A DNA stretch of 64,000 nt from Deinococcus apachensis DSM 19763. Lineage in GTDB: Bacteria; Deinococcota; Deinococci; Deinococcales; Deinococcaceae. The stretch is taken from assembly GCF_000381345.1 (NCBI RefSeq), contig NZ_KB906410.1:1-64000 (forward strand). The letters are read 5' to 3'. Positions 33,950 through 43,637 of the stretch are shown here, piece after piece. The translations under genes were made by a program, and so were the position numbers. Numbering within the stretch: position 1 is the first letter of the stretch; every line of letters starts with the position of its first letter. Below the pieces are notes generated by a model. It did not search any database, had not been told where the DNA came from, and saw nothing but the letters and a program-made list of their open reading frames with translations.

Positions 33950-34300
33950 CCCAGAGGCTGCCAAAAGAGGGGTCGAAGCAAGGAGGGTTGAGTTCGGTCG
34001 CATCAGAATGTTGAGGTGCCGCGCCTACCCCAGCGACATCGACGACGACACCTCCCACTTCCTGGTACCCTACCTCGTCCTGAAGCCTGAATTTGCGCCC
34101 CAGCGTCGTCACCCCCTGCGCGAAGTCTTGAACGCCTTGTTCTGGGTCACTCGGACAGGAGCGCAGTGGGCGTACCTGCCGCACGACTTTCCGCCTGCGG
34201 AAGTGGTGCGCTCCCAAGTACAACGCTGGTTCGAGGCAGGCTGCTTCGAGAACGCAGCTCACGATCTGCGGGTCCTCTCCCGAGTCCAACAGAACCGAAA
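33950..34300 (+). mobile_element. IS5-family element, 5' remnant
   Basis: GAGGCTGCCAAAAGAGGGGT looks like the left terminal repeat. The frame from about 34008 reads [40 protein letters not shown] and [20 protein letters not shown]. This is the DUF4096-type N-domain of IS5 transposases, in which the usual text is RTGAPWRMLP. The DDE catalytic part is absent, so only the first third remains. It directly follows the P450 remnant and may have caused that truncation. Confidence 0.65.
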
Positions 34301-34656
34301 GGGTGACCCCACGGCGGTCGTCAACCCGCTTCTTGGGAAGCTCGTTCGGTAGCTTCTAGCCCAACAACTTGCCATAACCTTCTACCCCACAGGCGAGTAG
34401 TGTCCCGGTCAGCACCTCCGACATTCCAGATCCTTGCCCCGTCGGCTCATCCTTTTGATGGATTACCCCCCAGATACCCCAACCCGAGTTACATCCTTCG
34501 CCCGATGACAGTTCAACCCGTAAACGTTCACTCTGGCCCCATTAGGAAGGCCGTTGCAGGACGCCCGCCACTGAGCACACCACGCGGCCGAACCGCTTGG
34601 TCATATCCGGGGTGTAGCGCCCGCAGTCGTAAGCAGTACTGAAAAGGAGGCGTGTG

Positions 34657-35625
34657 ATGAAGATTCGCCAGCTTCGAAGCGTCATCGCTCTCGCTGAAGA
34701 ACTCAACTTTACGCGGGCGGCAGAACGCTGCAATATTGGCCAGCCTGGCCTGACCCGGATTGTGGCGGACCTGGAGAGCGAACTGGGTGTTTCGTTGTTT
34801 CACCGCGACAAACGAAGAGTCGCCTTGACACCGCAAGGCGTGGGGTTCGTGGCGAGTGCCCGCGCCGCGCTGCAGGAGTTGGAACGTGGTGTGCAACGCG
34901 TCCGGACCGGTCGTGCGCATGCGGAATTGCGCGTCACGATGGACGAGTACGCCTACGGAACCGTCCTCGGACCAATTTTGCGCCGTTACCGTCAGACGTC
35001 CCCGGAAGTGCAGATTATCCCTGTCAGTGATAATGGCCTCGCACGGGTTGATGTTCTCCGCGCCAGACAGGCAGACGTCGGCGTCATGTCGCTCCCGGCA
35101 AACCTGACCGGCCTCGAGAGTGAGCTGCTGGCGAGGGAAAGCCTCTGCGTCTACCTGCCGTTCCAGCATCCTCTCGCCTCGCGCACGCACCTCACGTCGC
35201 AGGATTTGGTGGGGCTGACGCTGCTGGCGTTCGATGCGACCTCTAGCAAAGCGACACACGAGCACGTCACGCAGGCCGTCGCCGCCGCGATGCCGTACGC
35301 CGCGGTGCGGTGGTTGGGTCGTGACGCGCCCGCACCGTCAATGCGTGAGATGTGGCGCCTGATTGCCGCTGGCGAGGGGGTACACTTGGGCCTCGCTGCG
35401 GTCGGGCGCTGCTTAGGATTGCCCCCCAGCCTTGTGGCGCGCCCATTGGTGGGCCCCAACGCGCACGTCGACCTGGTGGTGGCCTGGAGTGTCACGGACG
35501 CACGGATCGCGAGGTTTATGGAAGTGCTGAGATTGTTCCGCGACGTGACGCCCGACCAGCGTTATAGCTCTACGGACCCCGTGTGGCCCCCCGCACCTGC
35601 GCCGAAGCTCACGGTTGCCGTGTGA
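34657..35625 (+). CDS. LysR-family transcriptional regulator
   Basis: A 322-residue LysR-type regulator. The HTH (IRQLRSVIALAEELNFTRAA, CNIGQPGLTRIVADLESELG) is followed by the linker helix and a two-lobed co-inducer domain (ELRVTMDEYAYGTVLGPILR, RQADVGVMSLP, AAGEGVHLGLAAVGRCLGL). AAAGGAGG lies 6 bases before the ATG at 34657, which is why I prefer it to the GTG three bases earlier. No divergent partner gene is present upstream, where only debris lies, so its usual target is lost or is the hydrolase group downstream. Confidence 0.88.
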   Translation: MKIRQLRSVIALAEELNFTRAAERCNIGQPGLTRIVADLESELGVSLFHRDKRRVALTPQGVGFVASARAALQELERGVQRVRTGRAHAELRVTMDEYAYGTVLGPILRRYRQTSPEVQIIPVSDNGLARVDVLRARQADVGVMSLPANLTGLESELLARESLCVYLPFQHPLASRTHLTSQDLVGLTLLAFDATSSKATHEHVTQAVAAAMPYAAVRWLGRDAPAPSMREMWRLIAAGEGVHLGLAAVGRCLGLPPSLVARPLVGPNAHVDLVVAWSVTDARIARFMEVLRLFRDVTPDQRYSSTDPVWPPAPAPKLTVAV

Positions 35626-35840
35626 CGGTTCAGAAGTTCGCCATTCCAGGGAACGCCAACTCGCACTTCATTCGGGGTGTCCGGAATGCCATCTTGTCAT
35701 GTGTCGTTGCGTTGTCGGCTAGGGCCCTGAACGTCACCTCGAACGCCTCGCATTGCACCTGCAGTTCAAAAGGGCTCGCGCCTGAGGCCGGGTGACCGTC
35801 ACCCGGTTGATGAAAATGGCGTGATCACCAATGATGCTTT

Positions 35841-36743
35841 ATGGATACCCGGCAATTGCGCTGTATGGTCGTGCTTGCTGAAGAGTTGAGCTTCAGTAAG
35901 GCTGCGCGGCGTTGCAACGTCACCCAGCCTCACCTCAGCCGCTTGATCCACGAGCTTGAGGCGTGGGTAGGGACACCGCTGGTCGTGCGGGCACGCGGCC
36001 GCCGGGAGGTGGAACTCACTCCTGCAGGGCAGGCGTTTGTCGTGCGTGCCCGCCGGGTGCTCGGGGAACTGTCGATGGCCCTGGAGGAGGCGCAAGCGGT
36101 CAGCACGGGGCGAGCCCTGGACTTGCGCATCGGCCTGAGCAACTATGGACGGCTGAGCCCCTGGCAAGACATCGTGAATCGCCTCCTCGCACGCCAGCCA
36201 GACGCGAGGCTGAAGTGGCACGAAATGCAGGCGTCCCGCGAGCATGCCGAACAATTGCTCGCAGGACAGTTGGACGCCGCCTTCATCGCGCCGTACGGCT
36301 ATGAAGGACGACTTGCCATGCAGGAAGTCTGGCAGACGAACCTGGTGGTGCTCCTTCCTGCGGACCACCCACTCACGGCCTTGACGGAGGTGCCATTGGC
36401 GGCGCTGAGGGAATCCCTGCTGTACCCGGTACCACCCGCTTTGAACCTGGGGCTGTTCGACCACATCAACCGGTTCACGCGCAGCGTGGGATTTGAAGTG
36501 CAGCCAGCGCCCAGCGTCATTGGATACACGAACGTTCAGGATAAGCTCCATCTGGTCGCCCTGAACGGCTGGGTTCTGCTGGGCTTGCCGGATTACCTCA
36601 ACGAGCTTCCGGTGGGTGTGGAGGCCCGACCCATCGTCAATCCCACAGTCCCATTCGCCATCGTCTTGGCCTGGGACGCCTTCAACCATCACCCGTTGCT
36701 GCGCCACTTGATCGACACGGCACGCACCCGGGAGGTCTCCTGA
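35841..36743 (+). CDS. LysR-family transcriptional regulator
   Basis: A 300-residue LysR-type regulator with HTH (TRQLRCMVVLAEELSFSKAA, CNVTQPHLSRLIHELEAWVG) and effector domain (ALDLRIGLSNYGRLSPWQDI, GQLDAAFIAPYGYEGRLAMQ). It is similar to the LysR gene 200 bases upstream in the HTH but clearly diverged elsewhere, so it is not a recent duplicate. The ATG at 35841 has no evident Shine-Dalgarno. It lies about 700 bases ahead of a run of five hydrolase genes in the same direction and is a candidate controller of them. Confidence 0.88.
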   Translation: MDTRQLRCMVVLAEELSFSKAARRCNVTQPHLSRLIHELEAWVGTPLVVRARGRREVELTPAGQAFVVRARRVLGELSMALEEAQAVSTGRALDLRIGLSNYGRLSPWQDIVNRLLARQPDARLKWHEMQASREHAEQLLAGQLDAAFIAPYGYEGRLAMQEVWQTNLVVLLPADHPLTALTEVPLAALRESLLYPVPPALNLGLFDHINRFTRSVGFEVQPAPSVIGYTNVQDKLHLVALNGWVLLGLPDYLNELPVGVEARPIVNPTVPFAIVLAWDAFNHHPLLRHLIDTARTREVS

Positions 36744-37455
36744 GATCGAAGCAACCGCCGGGGTGAACCCGGAACAGAACGGCGAAGCTCTGCCGGAACC
36801 ACCTCGGTTAAAGTCGTCCCGTTAATCCGGGCTCGTCTGCTCGAGCACGGCAATCCTCCAGGACGCGGGGGGCGAGAGGCGTGCGCTATAGCGAAGAAAC
36901 GCCCTGCAATGCTGCTGACACCGCCCCAAATGCATTCACGCACGCTCGGATCGGTTTGGCGGGTCCCTTCACCGTTGCGGCACGCCCATGCGCGACACTG
37001 GACATGCTCTGGACGGTCGACGCGACGGTACGTGCTCGGAGTGCAACTCGCCTTCGATTTGCTTGGCCCCGCGCCTGTGGAGACCGTGCGGATGATTGAC
37101 ACGGTGGGTTGACGAGCTCAAGGGCCGATGTGTAGGGCAACTCCTACCCGGTCGAGGCGAGCGAAAACACAGGCCAACACCGACCACTGTCAAGCACGAA
37201 CAGAGGTTTTCAGTTGCTGAACACGCTTGGCAGGGTAACGCCGACTTAACGGGGTGCGGCCTAGCCTGCAGTGTGCGTGAGGACGGGCACTTGCGCCTGA
37301 GGCTCTAGTAACCGACTTGGAGGTTCACGCACCTGAAATCAGTCCGGTTCTGTCCGGTCGGGTGTGCTCCTCTGGCAGGAGAGTGGAAATGCCTGAGGCC
37401 AAGCACAGAGGCGCTTGGTTGAGGTTCCCTGGTAAGGACGTGGAGGAGGAGGCTC
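36744..37455. other. Intergenic region ahead of the hydrolase run
   Basis: No intact gene was found. A short plus-strand piece near 37020-37112 (VQLAFDLLGPAPVETVRMID) is coding-like but has no recognisable family or start, and may be the tail of a lost gene. The last 60 bases hold the GGAGGAGG ribosome binding site of the next gene. Confidence 0.35.
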
Positions 37456-38538
37456 ATGCTCAGCCGATGGAGTGTCGCCCTGGCCGCCTGCACCTGCACC
37501 CTCGTGCTCTCCGCTTGTGCTCCGGCGCACACACCAGGGAGCTCGATCACCCCCTCGTCCGCCAACCAGCCCGTGAAAGGAGCCCTCATGAACTTACCGT
37601 TCATTCCAAGCGGTCCCGGCTCGGTGTCCGGCGCCCCGAATCTCCCTACCGGATTCACCGATACGTTCACGAGCCGGTACATCGACGTCGGTGGGGTACG
37701 CCTGCACGTTGTGATGGGAGGCAAGGGGCCACCGCTGCTGCTTGTACATGGCTGGCCCGAGACCTGGTACGCGTGGCGCTTTGTGATGCCCGCACTGGCC
37801 CAGAACTTCACGGTTATCGCGGTCGATCAGCGCGGCATGGGGCTGTCCGACAAACCTGAGAGCGGGTACGACACGGCCACCCTGGCCAACGACCTCGTTG
37901 GGCTGATGGACGCGCTCGGCCACAAGCAGTTCGCCGTGGTCGGTCACGACACTGGGTTCAGTATCTGCTACGCGTTGGCCGCTGACCATCCTGACCGGGT
38001 TGCGCGTGCGGCCCTCGCCGAGATTCCAGGCTCTCCAGGGGCGGCTCCCTTCCCACCCCTGCTCGTCCCCGGACCGCTGAATAACCGGCTCTGGCACCTC
38101 TCCTTCAACCGGATAGACAAGCTCAACGAACAGCTGGTCACGGGCCGTGAGGACATCTTTTTCGGCTGGGAGTTCACGGTTCAGGGCGGAAAGCTCCCCG
38201 ACGACGTGATCAAGTACTACGTCGGGCTGCTCTCCAACCCCGACTCCCTGCGCGGCAGCTTCGGCTGGTACCGGGCGCTCGACGCGACCATCGCCCAGGA
38301 CCAGCAGCGCATGACCAGGAAGCTGCCCATGCCTATTCTCGCGATCGGCGCGGCGAGAAGCTTCGGCGAAAGGGTTGGGGACGCGCTGAAACCCGTCGCC
38401 GAGAACGTGCAGAGCGTAGTCATCCCCGATTCCGGCCACTTTGTCGCGGAGGAGGCGCCCGAGAAGCTCCTGGCGGCACTTACAGCGTTCCTGACGCCGT
38501 ACCACGAAAGCGCCCGCACTCCGGCCACCAGTCGCTAA
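37456..38538 (+). CDS. Lipoprotein alpha/beta hydrolase, epoxide-hydrolase-like
   Basis: A 360-residue hydrolase. MLSRWSVALAACTCTLVLSA followed by Cys is a signal peptide with lipobox LSAC, so the enzyme is probably membrane-anchored outside the cytoplasm. YIDVGGVRLHVVMGGKGPPL and LLVHGWPETWYAWRFVMPAL give the HGWP oxyanion motif. AVVGHDTGFSICYALA carries Asp as nucleophile, as in epoxide hydrolases and haloalkane dehalogenases. VVIPDSGHFVAEEAPEKLLA supplies the His. GGAGGAGG precedes the ATG. It is the first of five hydrolase genes in one direction, with the next start 74 bases on. Confidence 0.85.
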   Translation: MLSRWSVALAACTCTLVLSACAPAHTPGSSITPSSANQPVKGALMNLPFIPSGPGSVSGAPNLPTGFTDTFTSRYIDVGGVRLHVVMGGKGPPLLLVHGWPETWYAWRFVMPALAQNFTVIAVDQRGMGLSDKPESGYDTATLANDLVGLMDALGHKQFAVVGHDTGFSICYALAADHPDRVARAALAEIPGSPGAAPFPPLLVPGPLNNRLWHLSFNRIDKLNEQLVTGREDIFFGWEFTVQGGKLPDDVIKYYVGLLSNPDSLRGSFGWYRALDATIAQDQQRMTRKLPMPILAIGAARSFGERVGDALKPVAENVQSVVIPDSGHFVAEEAPEKLLAALTAFLTPYHESARTPATSR

Positions 38539-38612
38539 GCACGGGCACACCGCCGCCAGGACCGTGCCGTATCGAAGCGTCAGCAGGGAGAGTTCCCAGG
38601 AAAGGGGTCACC

Positions 38613-39836
38613 GTGACCGAAGTCGTGACGGCCACCACACAGGCGGAAGTCCGTCCGTTCCGCATCAACGTTTCGGAGGAGCAACTCGCCGACCTGCGTC
38701 AACGGATTCTCGCCACACAGTGGCCCGAAAAGGAAACCGTTCCCGACCAGTCTCAGGGCGTGCCACTCGCGACCATGCAGGAACTCGCCCGGTACTGGGC
38801 GTCCGAGTACGACTGGCGCAAGGTTGAAGCGCGGTTGAACGCCCTGCCGCAGTTCATCACCGAGATCGACGGGCTGGACATTCACTTCATTCACGTGCGC
38901 TCACAGCATGAGGACGCCCTGCCGCTGATCGTCACTCACGGCTGGCCCGGCTCGGTCATCGAGCAGCTCAAGATCATCGAGCCGCTGGTGAATCCCACAG
39001 CCCATGGTGGGAGCGCCTCGGACGCCTTCCACGTCGTCATTCCCTCCATGCCCGGTTATGGCTTCTCCGCAAAGCCCACCAGCCCCGGATGGGGTCCTGA
39101 GCGGATAGGCCAGGCGTGGGCAACACTCATGCGGCGCCTGGGGTACGCGCGGTACGTGGCGCAGGGCGGCGACTGGGGCGCGTTCGTCGTCGATCAGATG
39201 GGTTTGCAGGCTCCTGAGGGATTACTCGCCATTCACACCAACATGCCAGCCACCGTTCCTGCCGACGTCGACCAGGCCCTCCAGGCGGGCAGTCCGCCGC
39301 CAGCAGGGCTGGCGGACGACGAACGCCGGGCGTATGAGCAACTCGTCAGGACGTTTAAGCAAGTCGAGTACGCCAAATACATGGCGGCCCGCCCGCAAAC
39401 CCTGTACGGCATCGCGGACTCGCCGGTCGGTCTCGCCGCCTGGCTGCTCGACCACAACGACGCCGACGCGCAGCCTGCGGCAGCGGTCACCACTGCCCTC
39501 ACCCGGACCTCGAGCGCCACGGGCGAACTGACCCGTGACGAAATTCTCGACAACATCACGCTGTACTGGCTGACGAACACGGGCGTGTCCGCGTCTCGCC
39601 TGTACTGGGAGTACAAGGGAGGTTTCTTCAACACCAAAGGCGTCTCGATTCCGGTGGCAGTCACGGTCTTTCCCAGCGAGCAGTACGAGGCGCCGCGAAG
39701 CTGGACCGAGAAAGCCTACCCCAAGCTTATCTACTATCACCAGGCCGAGAAGGGCGGGCACTTCGCGGCCTGGGAACAACCGCAGCTTTTCGTGGATGAG
39801 CTCAGGGCGGCGTTCAGGTCGTTGCGTTCATTGTGA
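38613..39836 (+). CDS. Epoxide hydrolase (EHN-domain type)
   Basis: A 407-residue epoxide hydrolase. The N-terminal EHN domain (EVRPFRINVSEEQLADLRQR, TQWPEKETVPDQSQGVPL) wraps the hydrolase core. VTHGWPGSVIEQLKIIEPL is the oxyanion motif, AQGGDWGAFVVDQMGL carries the nucleophile Asp187, and EKGGHFAAWEQPQLF supplies the base His. It opens epoxides to diols by an ester intermediate. The start is a GTG with AGGAAAGGGG upstream. The next gene is a clear paralogue at 39983, about 145 bases away. Confidence 0.9.
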   Translation: MTEVVTATTQAEVRPFRINVSEEQLADLRQRILATQWPEKETVPDQSQGVPLATMQELARYWASEYDWRKVEARLNALPQFITEIDGLDIHFIHVRSQHEDALPLIVTHGWPGSVIEQLKIIEPLVNPTAHGGSASDAFHVVIPSMPGYGFSAKPTSPGWGPERIGQAWATLMRRLGYARYVAQGGDWGAFVVDQMGLQAPEGLLAIHTNMPATVPADVDQALQAGSPPPAGLADDERRAYEQLVRTFKQVEYAKYMAARPQTLYGIADSPVGLAAWLLDHNDADAQPAAAVTTALTRTSSATGELTRDEILDNITLYWLTNTGVSASRLYWEYKGGFFNTKGVSIPVAVTVFPSEQYEAPRSWTEKAYPKLIYYHQAEKGGHFAAWEQPQLFVDELRAAFRSLRSL

Positions 39837-39982
39837 AATCACAAAGGTGAACCCGCGCCCAAGGACACGAGGAAAAGGAGGTTGAACGGACGAGCCGAAG
39901 CATGTCCTGACGTGACGGCGTTGTTGTTAGCTTGGCCGACTTTCTTTCGGGGTACTTGAGAAGACAAGAGAAAGGGGACCCC

Positions 39983-41209
39983 ATGACCCAGGCTCCTCAG
40001 ATGCCCACCATAACTGGCCAGGAAGTCCGCCCCTTCCGGGTGAACGTGCCGGAAGAGGACCTTGTCGACCTGCGTCGGCGCATCGAGGCGACCCGGTGGC
40101 CCGACCGGGAGACGGTGCCCGATCGGTCGCAGGGGGCGAAGTTGGACGAGTTGCAGGAGCTCGTTCGGTACTGGGGCACGGACTACGACTGGCGGAGGGC
40201 CGAGGCGCAGCTCAACGCCTGGCCGCAGTTCATCACGGAGATTGACGGGGTCGACATCCACTTCTTCCACGTCCGCTCCCGGCACGAGAACGCGCTGCCG
40301 CTGATCGTCTCACACGGGTGGCCGGGCTCGGTCTTTGAGCAAATCAAGATCATCGGCCCGCTCACTGATCCGGCCGCCTTCGGGGGTCAGGCGGAAGACG
40401 CCTTCCACGTCGTGATCCCGTCGCTGCCGGGCTTCGGGTTCTCCTCGCGGCCGACCGAGTTGGGCTGGGGGTTGGAACGCATCGGCCGTGCGTGGGACGT
40501 CCTGATGAAGCGGCTGGGGTACACGCAGTACGTGGCGCAGGGCGGCGACTGGGGCGGGGGACTCGTCGAGGTGATGGCGCGGCAGGCTCCGGAAGGACTG
40601 CTCGGCGTCCACACCAACCTGCCAGCCGTGTTCCCACCCGAGGCAGCCGAAGCGGTCGCCAGCGGCGGGCCCGCGCCGGAGGGACTCTCCGAGAAGGAAC
40701 GTGCCGCGTTCGACGACGTGAGGGGGTTCATCCAGAATGGAGGCTGGGCCTACCTGACGATGATGAGCTCGCGGCCTCAGGCGGTCGGCTACGGCCTGAC
40801 GGACTCCCCCGCCGGGCTCGCGGGGTTCATGCTCGTGCACGGCGGGTTCGCCAAGTGGTCGTACGGCAAGGATCCGAACCAGTCGCCGACGAGGGACGAG
40901 GTGCTGGACGACCTCTCGCTGTATTGGTTGACGAACACCGCGGTGTCGGCCGCCCGCCTGTACTGGGAGAACCGCAGGGTGAACCTGCTCAGTGCGGCGG
41001 CGCAGAAGACCCACGAGATCACGCTCCCGGTAGCCATCACGGTGTTCCCGAACGACGATCTCTTCCGGGCCCCGGAAACGTGGGCCCGTCGTGCCTTCCC
41101 CAGCCTCAGCTACTTCCACGAGGCTGGAGCAGGCGGACATTTCGCCGCCTGGGAGGAACCGCAACTGTTCTCCGAAGAAGTCCGCGCGGCATTCAGACCA
41201 CTGCGCTAG
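39983..41209 (+). CDS. Epoxide hydrolase (EHN-domain type), paralogue
   Basis: A 408-residue enzyme that aligns along its whole length with the previous gene: EVRPFRVNVPEEDLVDLRRR, SHGWPGSVFEQIKIIGPLTD, AQGGDWGGGLVEVMA with the nucleophile Asp, and GAGGHFAAWEEPQLF with the His. The ATG at 39983, behind GAAAGGGGA, is preferred to the upstream in-frame start at 39932. Divergence from its neighbour is moderate, which points to an old tandem duplication with probably different substrates. Confidence 0.9.
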   Translation: MTQAPQMPTITGQEVRPFRVNVPEEDLVDLRRRIEATRWPDRETVPDRSQGAKLDELQELVRYWGTDYDWRRAEAQLNAWPQFITEIDGVDIHFFHVRSRHENALPLIVSHGWPGSVFEQIKIIGPLTDPAAFGGQAEDAFHVVIPSLPGFGFSSRPTELGWGLERIGRAWDVLMKRLGYTQYVAQGGDWGGGLVEVMARQAPEGLLGVHTNLPAVFPPEAAEAVASGGPAPEGLSEKERAAFDDVRGFIQNGGWAYLTMMSSRPQAVGYGLTDSPAGLAGFMLVHGGFAKWSYGKDPNQSPTRDEVLDDLSLYWLTNTAVSAARLYWENRRVNLLSAAAQKTHEITLPVAITVFPNDDLFRAPETWARRAFPSLSYFHEAGAGGHFAAWEEPQLFSEEVRAAFRPLR

Positions 41210-41570
41210 TTGGGGCGTACGGGCACCCGTTATGCTGTACGCCACCGCCCGCGCGGGGCAGCTTGAACGCGAGTCCAGTCGAAGAGTGACGACCGTTCGG
41301 GGCAGTCCATCTTCTGATCGGTTCCGGGTCGCAGACCGAGGCCGGGGATGGACAAAGGAGGTTCTCAAGGGCTCTTCCTCCATCCCACTGTCCACCCCGC
41401 AAGTCCAGAGGAAGCGAAAGCTACCCCAGGGTCCGCTACCTGAGCCGGTCACCGTAACCCTCGTCGGTTGCGGGAACGAGCTGACTGACAGATTGTCTTT
41501 GCCGAGCGTACTGACAATAGCCGCGCCGTGCTGGCCGCTCTCGCCCTCGACCCTCTCGGAGTGCAGACCG

Positions 41571-42512
41571 ATGTCCGACCTTAAAACGCCTGACCCCGTG
41601 ACCACCACGTTCGGCGCGCTGAAGCAGATCGACGCCGGGGTGCTGAATGTTGGATACGTGGACACCGGCCCGGCCAGCGGTCCCGCAGTCATCCTGCTCC
41701 ACGGCTGGCCGTACGATATTCACAGCTTCGCGGATGTCGCGCCAATGCTGGCGGCAGCAGGTTACCGGGTCATCGTCCCCTTCCTGCGCGGCTATGGCGC
41801 GACGAGTTTCCTCTCCGGCGGAACCTTCAGGAACGGTCAGCAGTCCGCGCTCGCGGTAGATGTCATCGCCCTGATGGACGCGCTCAAGTTGGAGCGGGCG
41901 ATTCTCGCGGGTTTCGATTGGGGAGCGCGGAGCGCCGACGTCGTCGCGGCTCTCTGGCCGGAACGCTGCACCGCCCTCGTGGCTGTCAGTGGGTACCTGA
42001 TCGGCAGCCCCGCGAGCAACACCCTGCCGCTCCCGCCAGAAGCCGAGTATCAGTGGTGGTACCAGTACTACTTCGCCACGGAACGTGGCGCCCTCGGCTA
42101 CGACAGGTACCGGCGCGAGTTCTCGCGGCTCATCTGGCAGATCGCCTCCCCGCAGTGGAGCTTCGATGACGCCACGTTCGAACGCACGGCAGCGTCGTTC
42201 GACAACCCGGATCACGCGAAGCTCGTGATTCACAATTACCGCTGGCGCCTCGGTCTGGCGCAGGGTGAGCCGCACTACGACGAACTGGAACGGCGACTCG
42301 CCGAGAGGCCGGTGATCACCGTGCCCACCATCACCCTCGAAGGTGATGCCAACGGCGCGCCACACCCGTCCGCCAGCACCTACCGCGAGAAGTTCACGGG
42401 ACGGTACGCGCACCGAGTGATCACGGGCGGCGTCGGTCACAACCTGCCGCAGGAAGCCCCTCAAGACTTCGCTGAGGCCATCCTCGACGCCGACAGGCTG
42501 GCGTTGGCATGA
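41571..42512 (+). CDS. Alpha/beta hydrolase, epoxide-hydrolase/dehalogenase-like
   Basis: A 313-residue cytoplasmic hydrolase. LLHGWPYDIHSFADVAPMLA is the oxyanion motif. LAGFDWGARSADVVAALWPE holds Asp in the nucleophile place, so it belongs with epoxide hydrolases or dehalogenases. RYAHRVITGGVGHNLPQEAP has the His. The ATG at 41571 begins MSDLKTPDPV; the open frame extends upstream but is not coding-like. A 360-base gap separates it from the previous gene, so it may have its own promoter. Confidence 0.85.
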   Translation: MSDLKTPDPVTTTFGALKQIDAGVLNVGYVDTGPASGPAVILLHGWPYDIHSFADVAPMLAAAGYRVIVPFLRGYGATSFLSGGTFRNGQQSALAVDVIALMDALKLERAILAGFDWGARSADVVAALWPERCTALVAVSGYLIGSPASNTLPLPPEAEYQWWYQYYFATERGALGYDRYRREFSRLIWQIASPQWSFDDATFERTAASFDNPDHAKLVIHNYRWRLGLAQGEPHYDELERRLAERPVITVPTITLEGDANGAPHPSASTYREKFTGRYAHRVITGGVGHNLPQEAPQDFAEAILDADRLALA

Positions 42513-42642
42513 GCCTGTGGAGGTGCTACCCGCCAACATCGTTTCGATCCCCTGGCTTGACCGAAGGACGGGCCGACCAGGACCCACCCGCACTCTTCCC
42601 GCTCCATCCAGGCTTCACGGAAGCCAGAAACCAGGTGAGAAC

Positions 42643-43410
42643 ATGACCACGAACCCGCAAGCTGGCGCCCGCCCCACCATCATGCTCGTTCACGGCGCGT
42701 TCGCCGACGCTTCAGGCTGGAATGACGTCGTAGGGCAGCTCCAGGCAGAAGGATTCACGGTGATCGCCCCTGCCAACCCACTTCGCGGCATCACCCATGA
42801 CGCCGCGTACGTCGCCAGCCTGCTGGGTCAGATTCCGGGTCCAGTTCTCGCCGTGGGCCACTCGTATGGTGGCGCCGTCATCACGAACGCCGCCTCCAGG
42901 GCTGGCAACGTCGTCGGCCTGGTCTACGTCGCGGCCTTCGCCCCCGATGAGGGCGAGCGCCTGATCGACATCGAGAGTGACTCCAGGGACAGCGTCCTGA
43001 ACACGGCCCTGGTGCCACGCCAGTACCCGACCGGACAGGGCACACAGACAGCGGTAGAATTCTCGATCGATCCCGCAAAGTTTCATGACGCCTTCGCCGC
43101 CGACCTGCCTGCCGAGCAGACCGTCGTGATGGCCGTCACCCAACGCCCGGTCGCCGAACTGGCATTCGCCGAGTCCTCTGGAAGGCCCGCGTGGAAGAAC
43201 CTGCCGTCCTGGGCAGTGGTCCCGACCGGCGATAAGGCCGCAGGTTCAGACGCCGTTCGTTCCATGGCTCAGCGCGCCGGGGCCACCATCACTGAGGTGG
43301 CAGGCTCCCACGTGATCATGATGTCGCAACCACGGGTCGTCTCGGATGTGATTCTGAAAGCCGTTGCAGCGGTCACACAGGGGGTGACAGCACCACAGGG
43401 CGCTCAGTAA
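42643..43410 (+). CDS. Alpha/beta hydrolase (serine type)
   Basis: A 255-residue hydrolase with HGAFADASGWNDVVGQLQAE at the oxyanion hole and a serine nucleophile in VGHSYGGAVITNAA. The acid lies in a VPTGDKAAG segment and the His in EVAGSHVIMMSQPRVV. This is the small MhpC/esterase-type group. The Tat-exported protein at 62529-63428 is a paralogue with the same HGAFA..SWNDVV, NPLRG and GHSYGGAVIT motifs. The ATG at 42643 is preferred because the upstream frame has no coding character. Confidence 0.88.
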   Translation: MTTNPQAGARPTIMLVHGAFADASGWNDVVGQLQAEGFTVIAPANPLRGITHDAAYVASLLGQIPGPVLAVGHSYGGAVITNAASRAGNVVGLVYVAAFAPDEGERLIDIESDSRDSVLNTALVPRQYPTGQGTQTAVEFSIDPAKFHDAFAADLPAEQTVVMAVTQRPVAELAFAESSGRPAWKNLPSWAVVPTGDKAAGSDAVRSMAQRAGATITEVAGSHVIMMSQPRVVSDVILKAVAAVTQGVTAPQGAQ

Positions 43411-43539
43411 GGGCAACGCCAAATGATCGTGGGGGGGCAGAGGTGGGGCCTTTCTGGACCAGATGACCCCGGGTGCCGACGTCACCTGAATCCCCACCCC
43501 CTGGATTGTCCGGCACCCCCACAGCAGCACGAGACCATT

Positions 43540-43576
43540 GCGAGGTGCATCTCCCCGGCCGTTTGGTGAAGTCGTC
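43540..43576 (+). repeat. Direct repeat, left copy
   Basis: GCGAGGTGCATCTCC...GGTGAAGTCGTC matches the segment at 44250-44286 in about 31 of 37 positions. The right copy is the tail of the FMN reductase gene, so the left copy looks like the tail of an earlier related gene (ending RCISPAVW and stop). Confidence 0.5.
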
Positions 43577-43637
43577 GTGGTTGTACTGGCGCACGCGCCC
43601 ATCCCTCGTCCTCTTCTGAAACACGCAAGGAGATGCC

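Noticed and set aside
36881..37140. Several short open frames before the hydrolase run
   Set aside because: They overlap each other on both strands, have no start signal and no recognisable domain.
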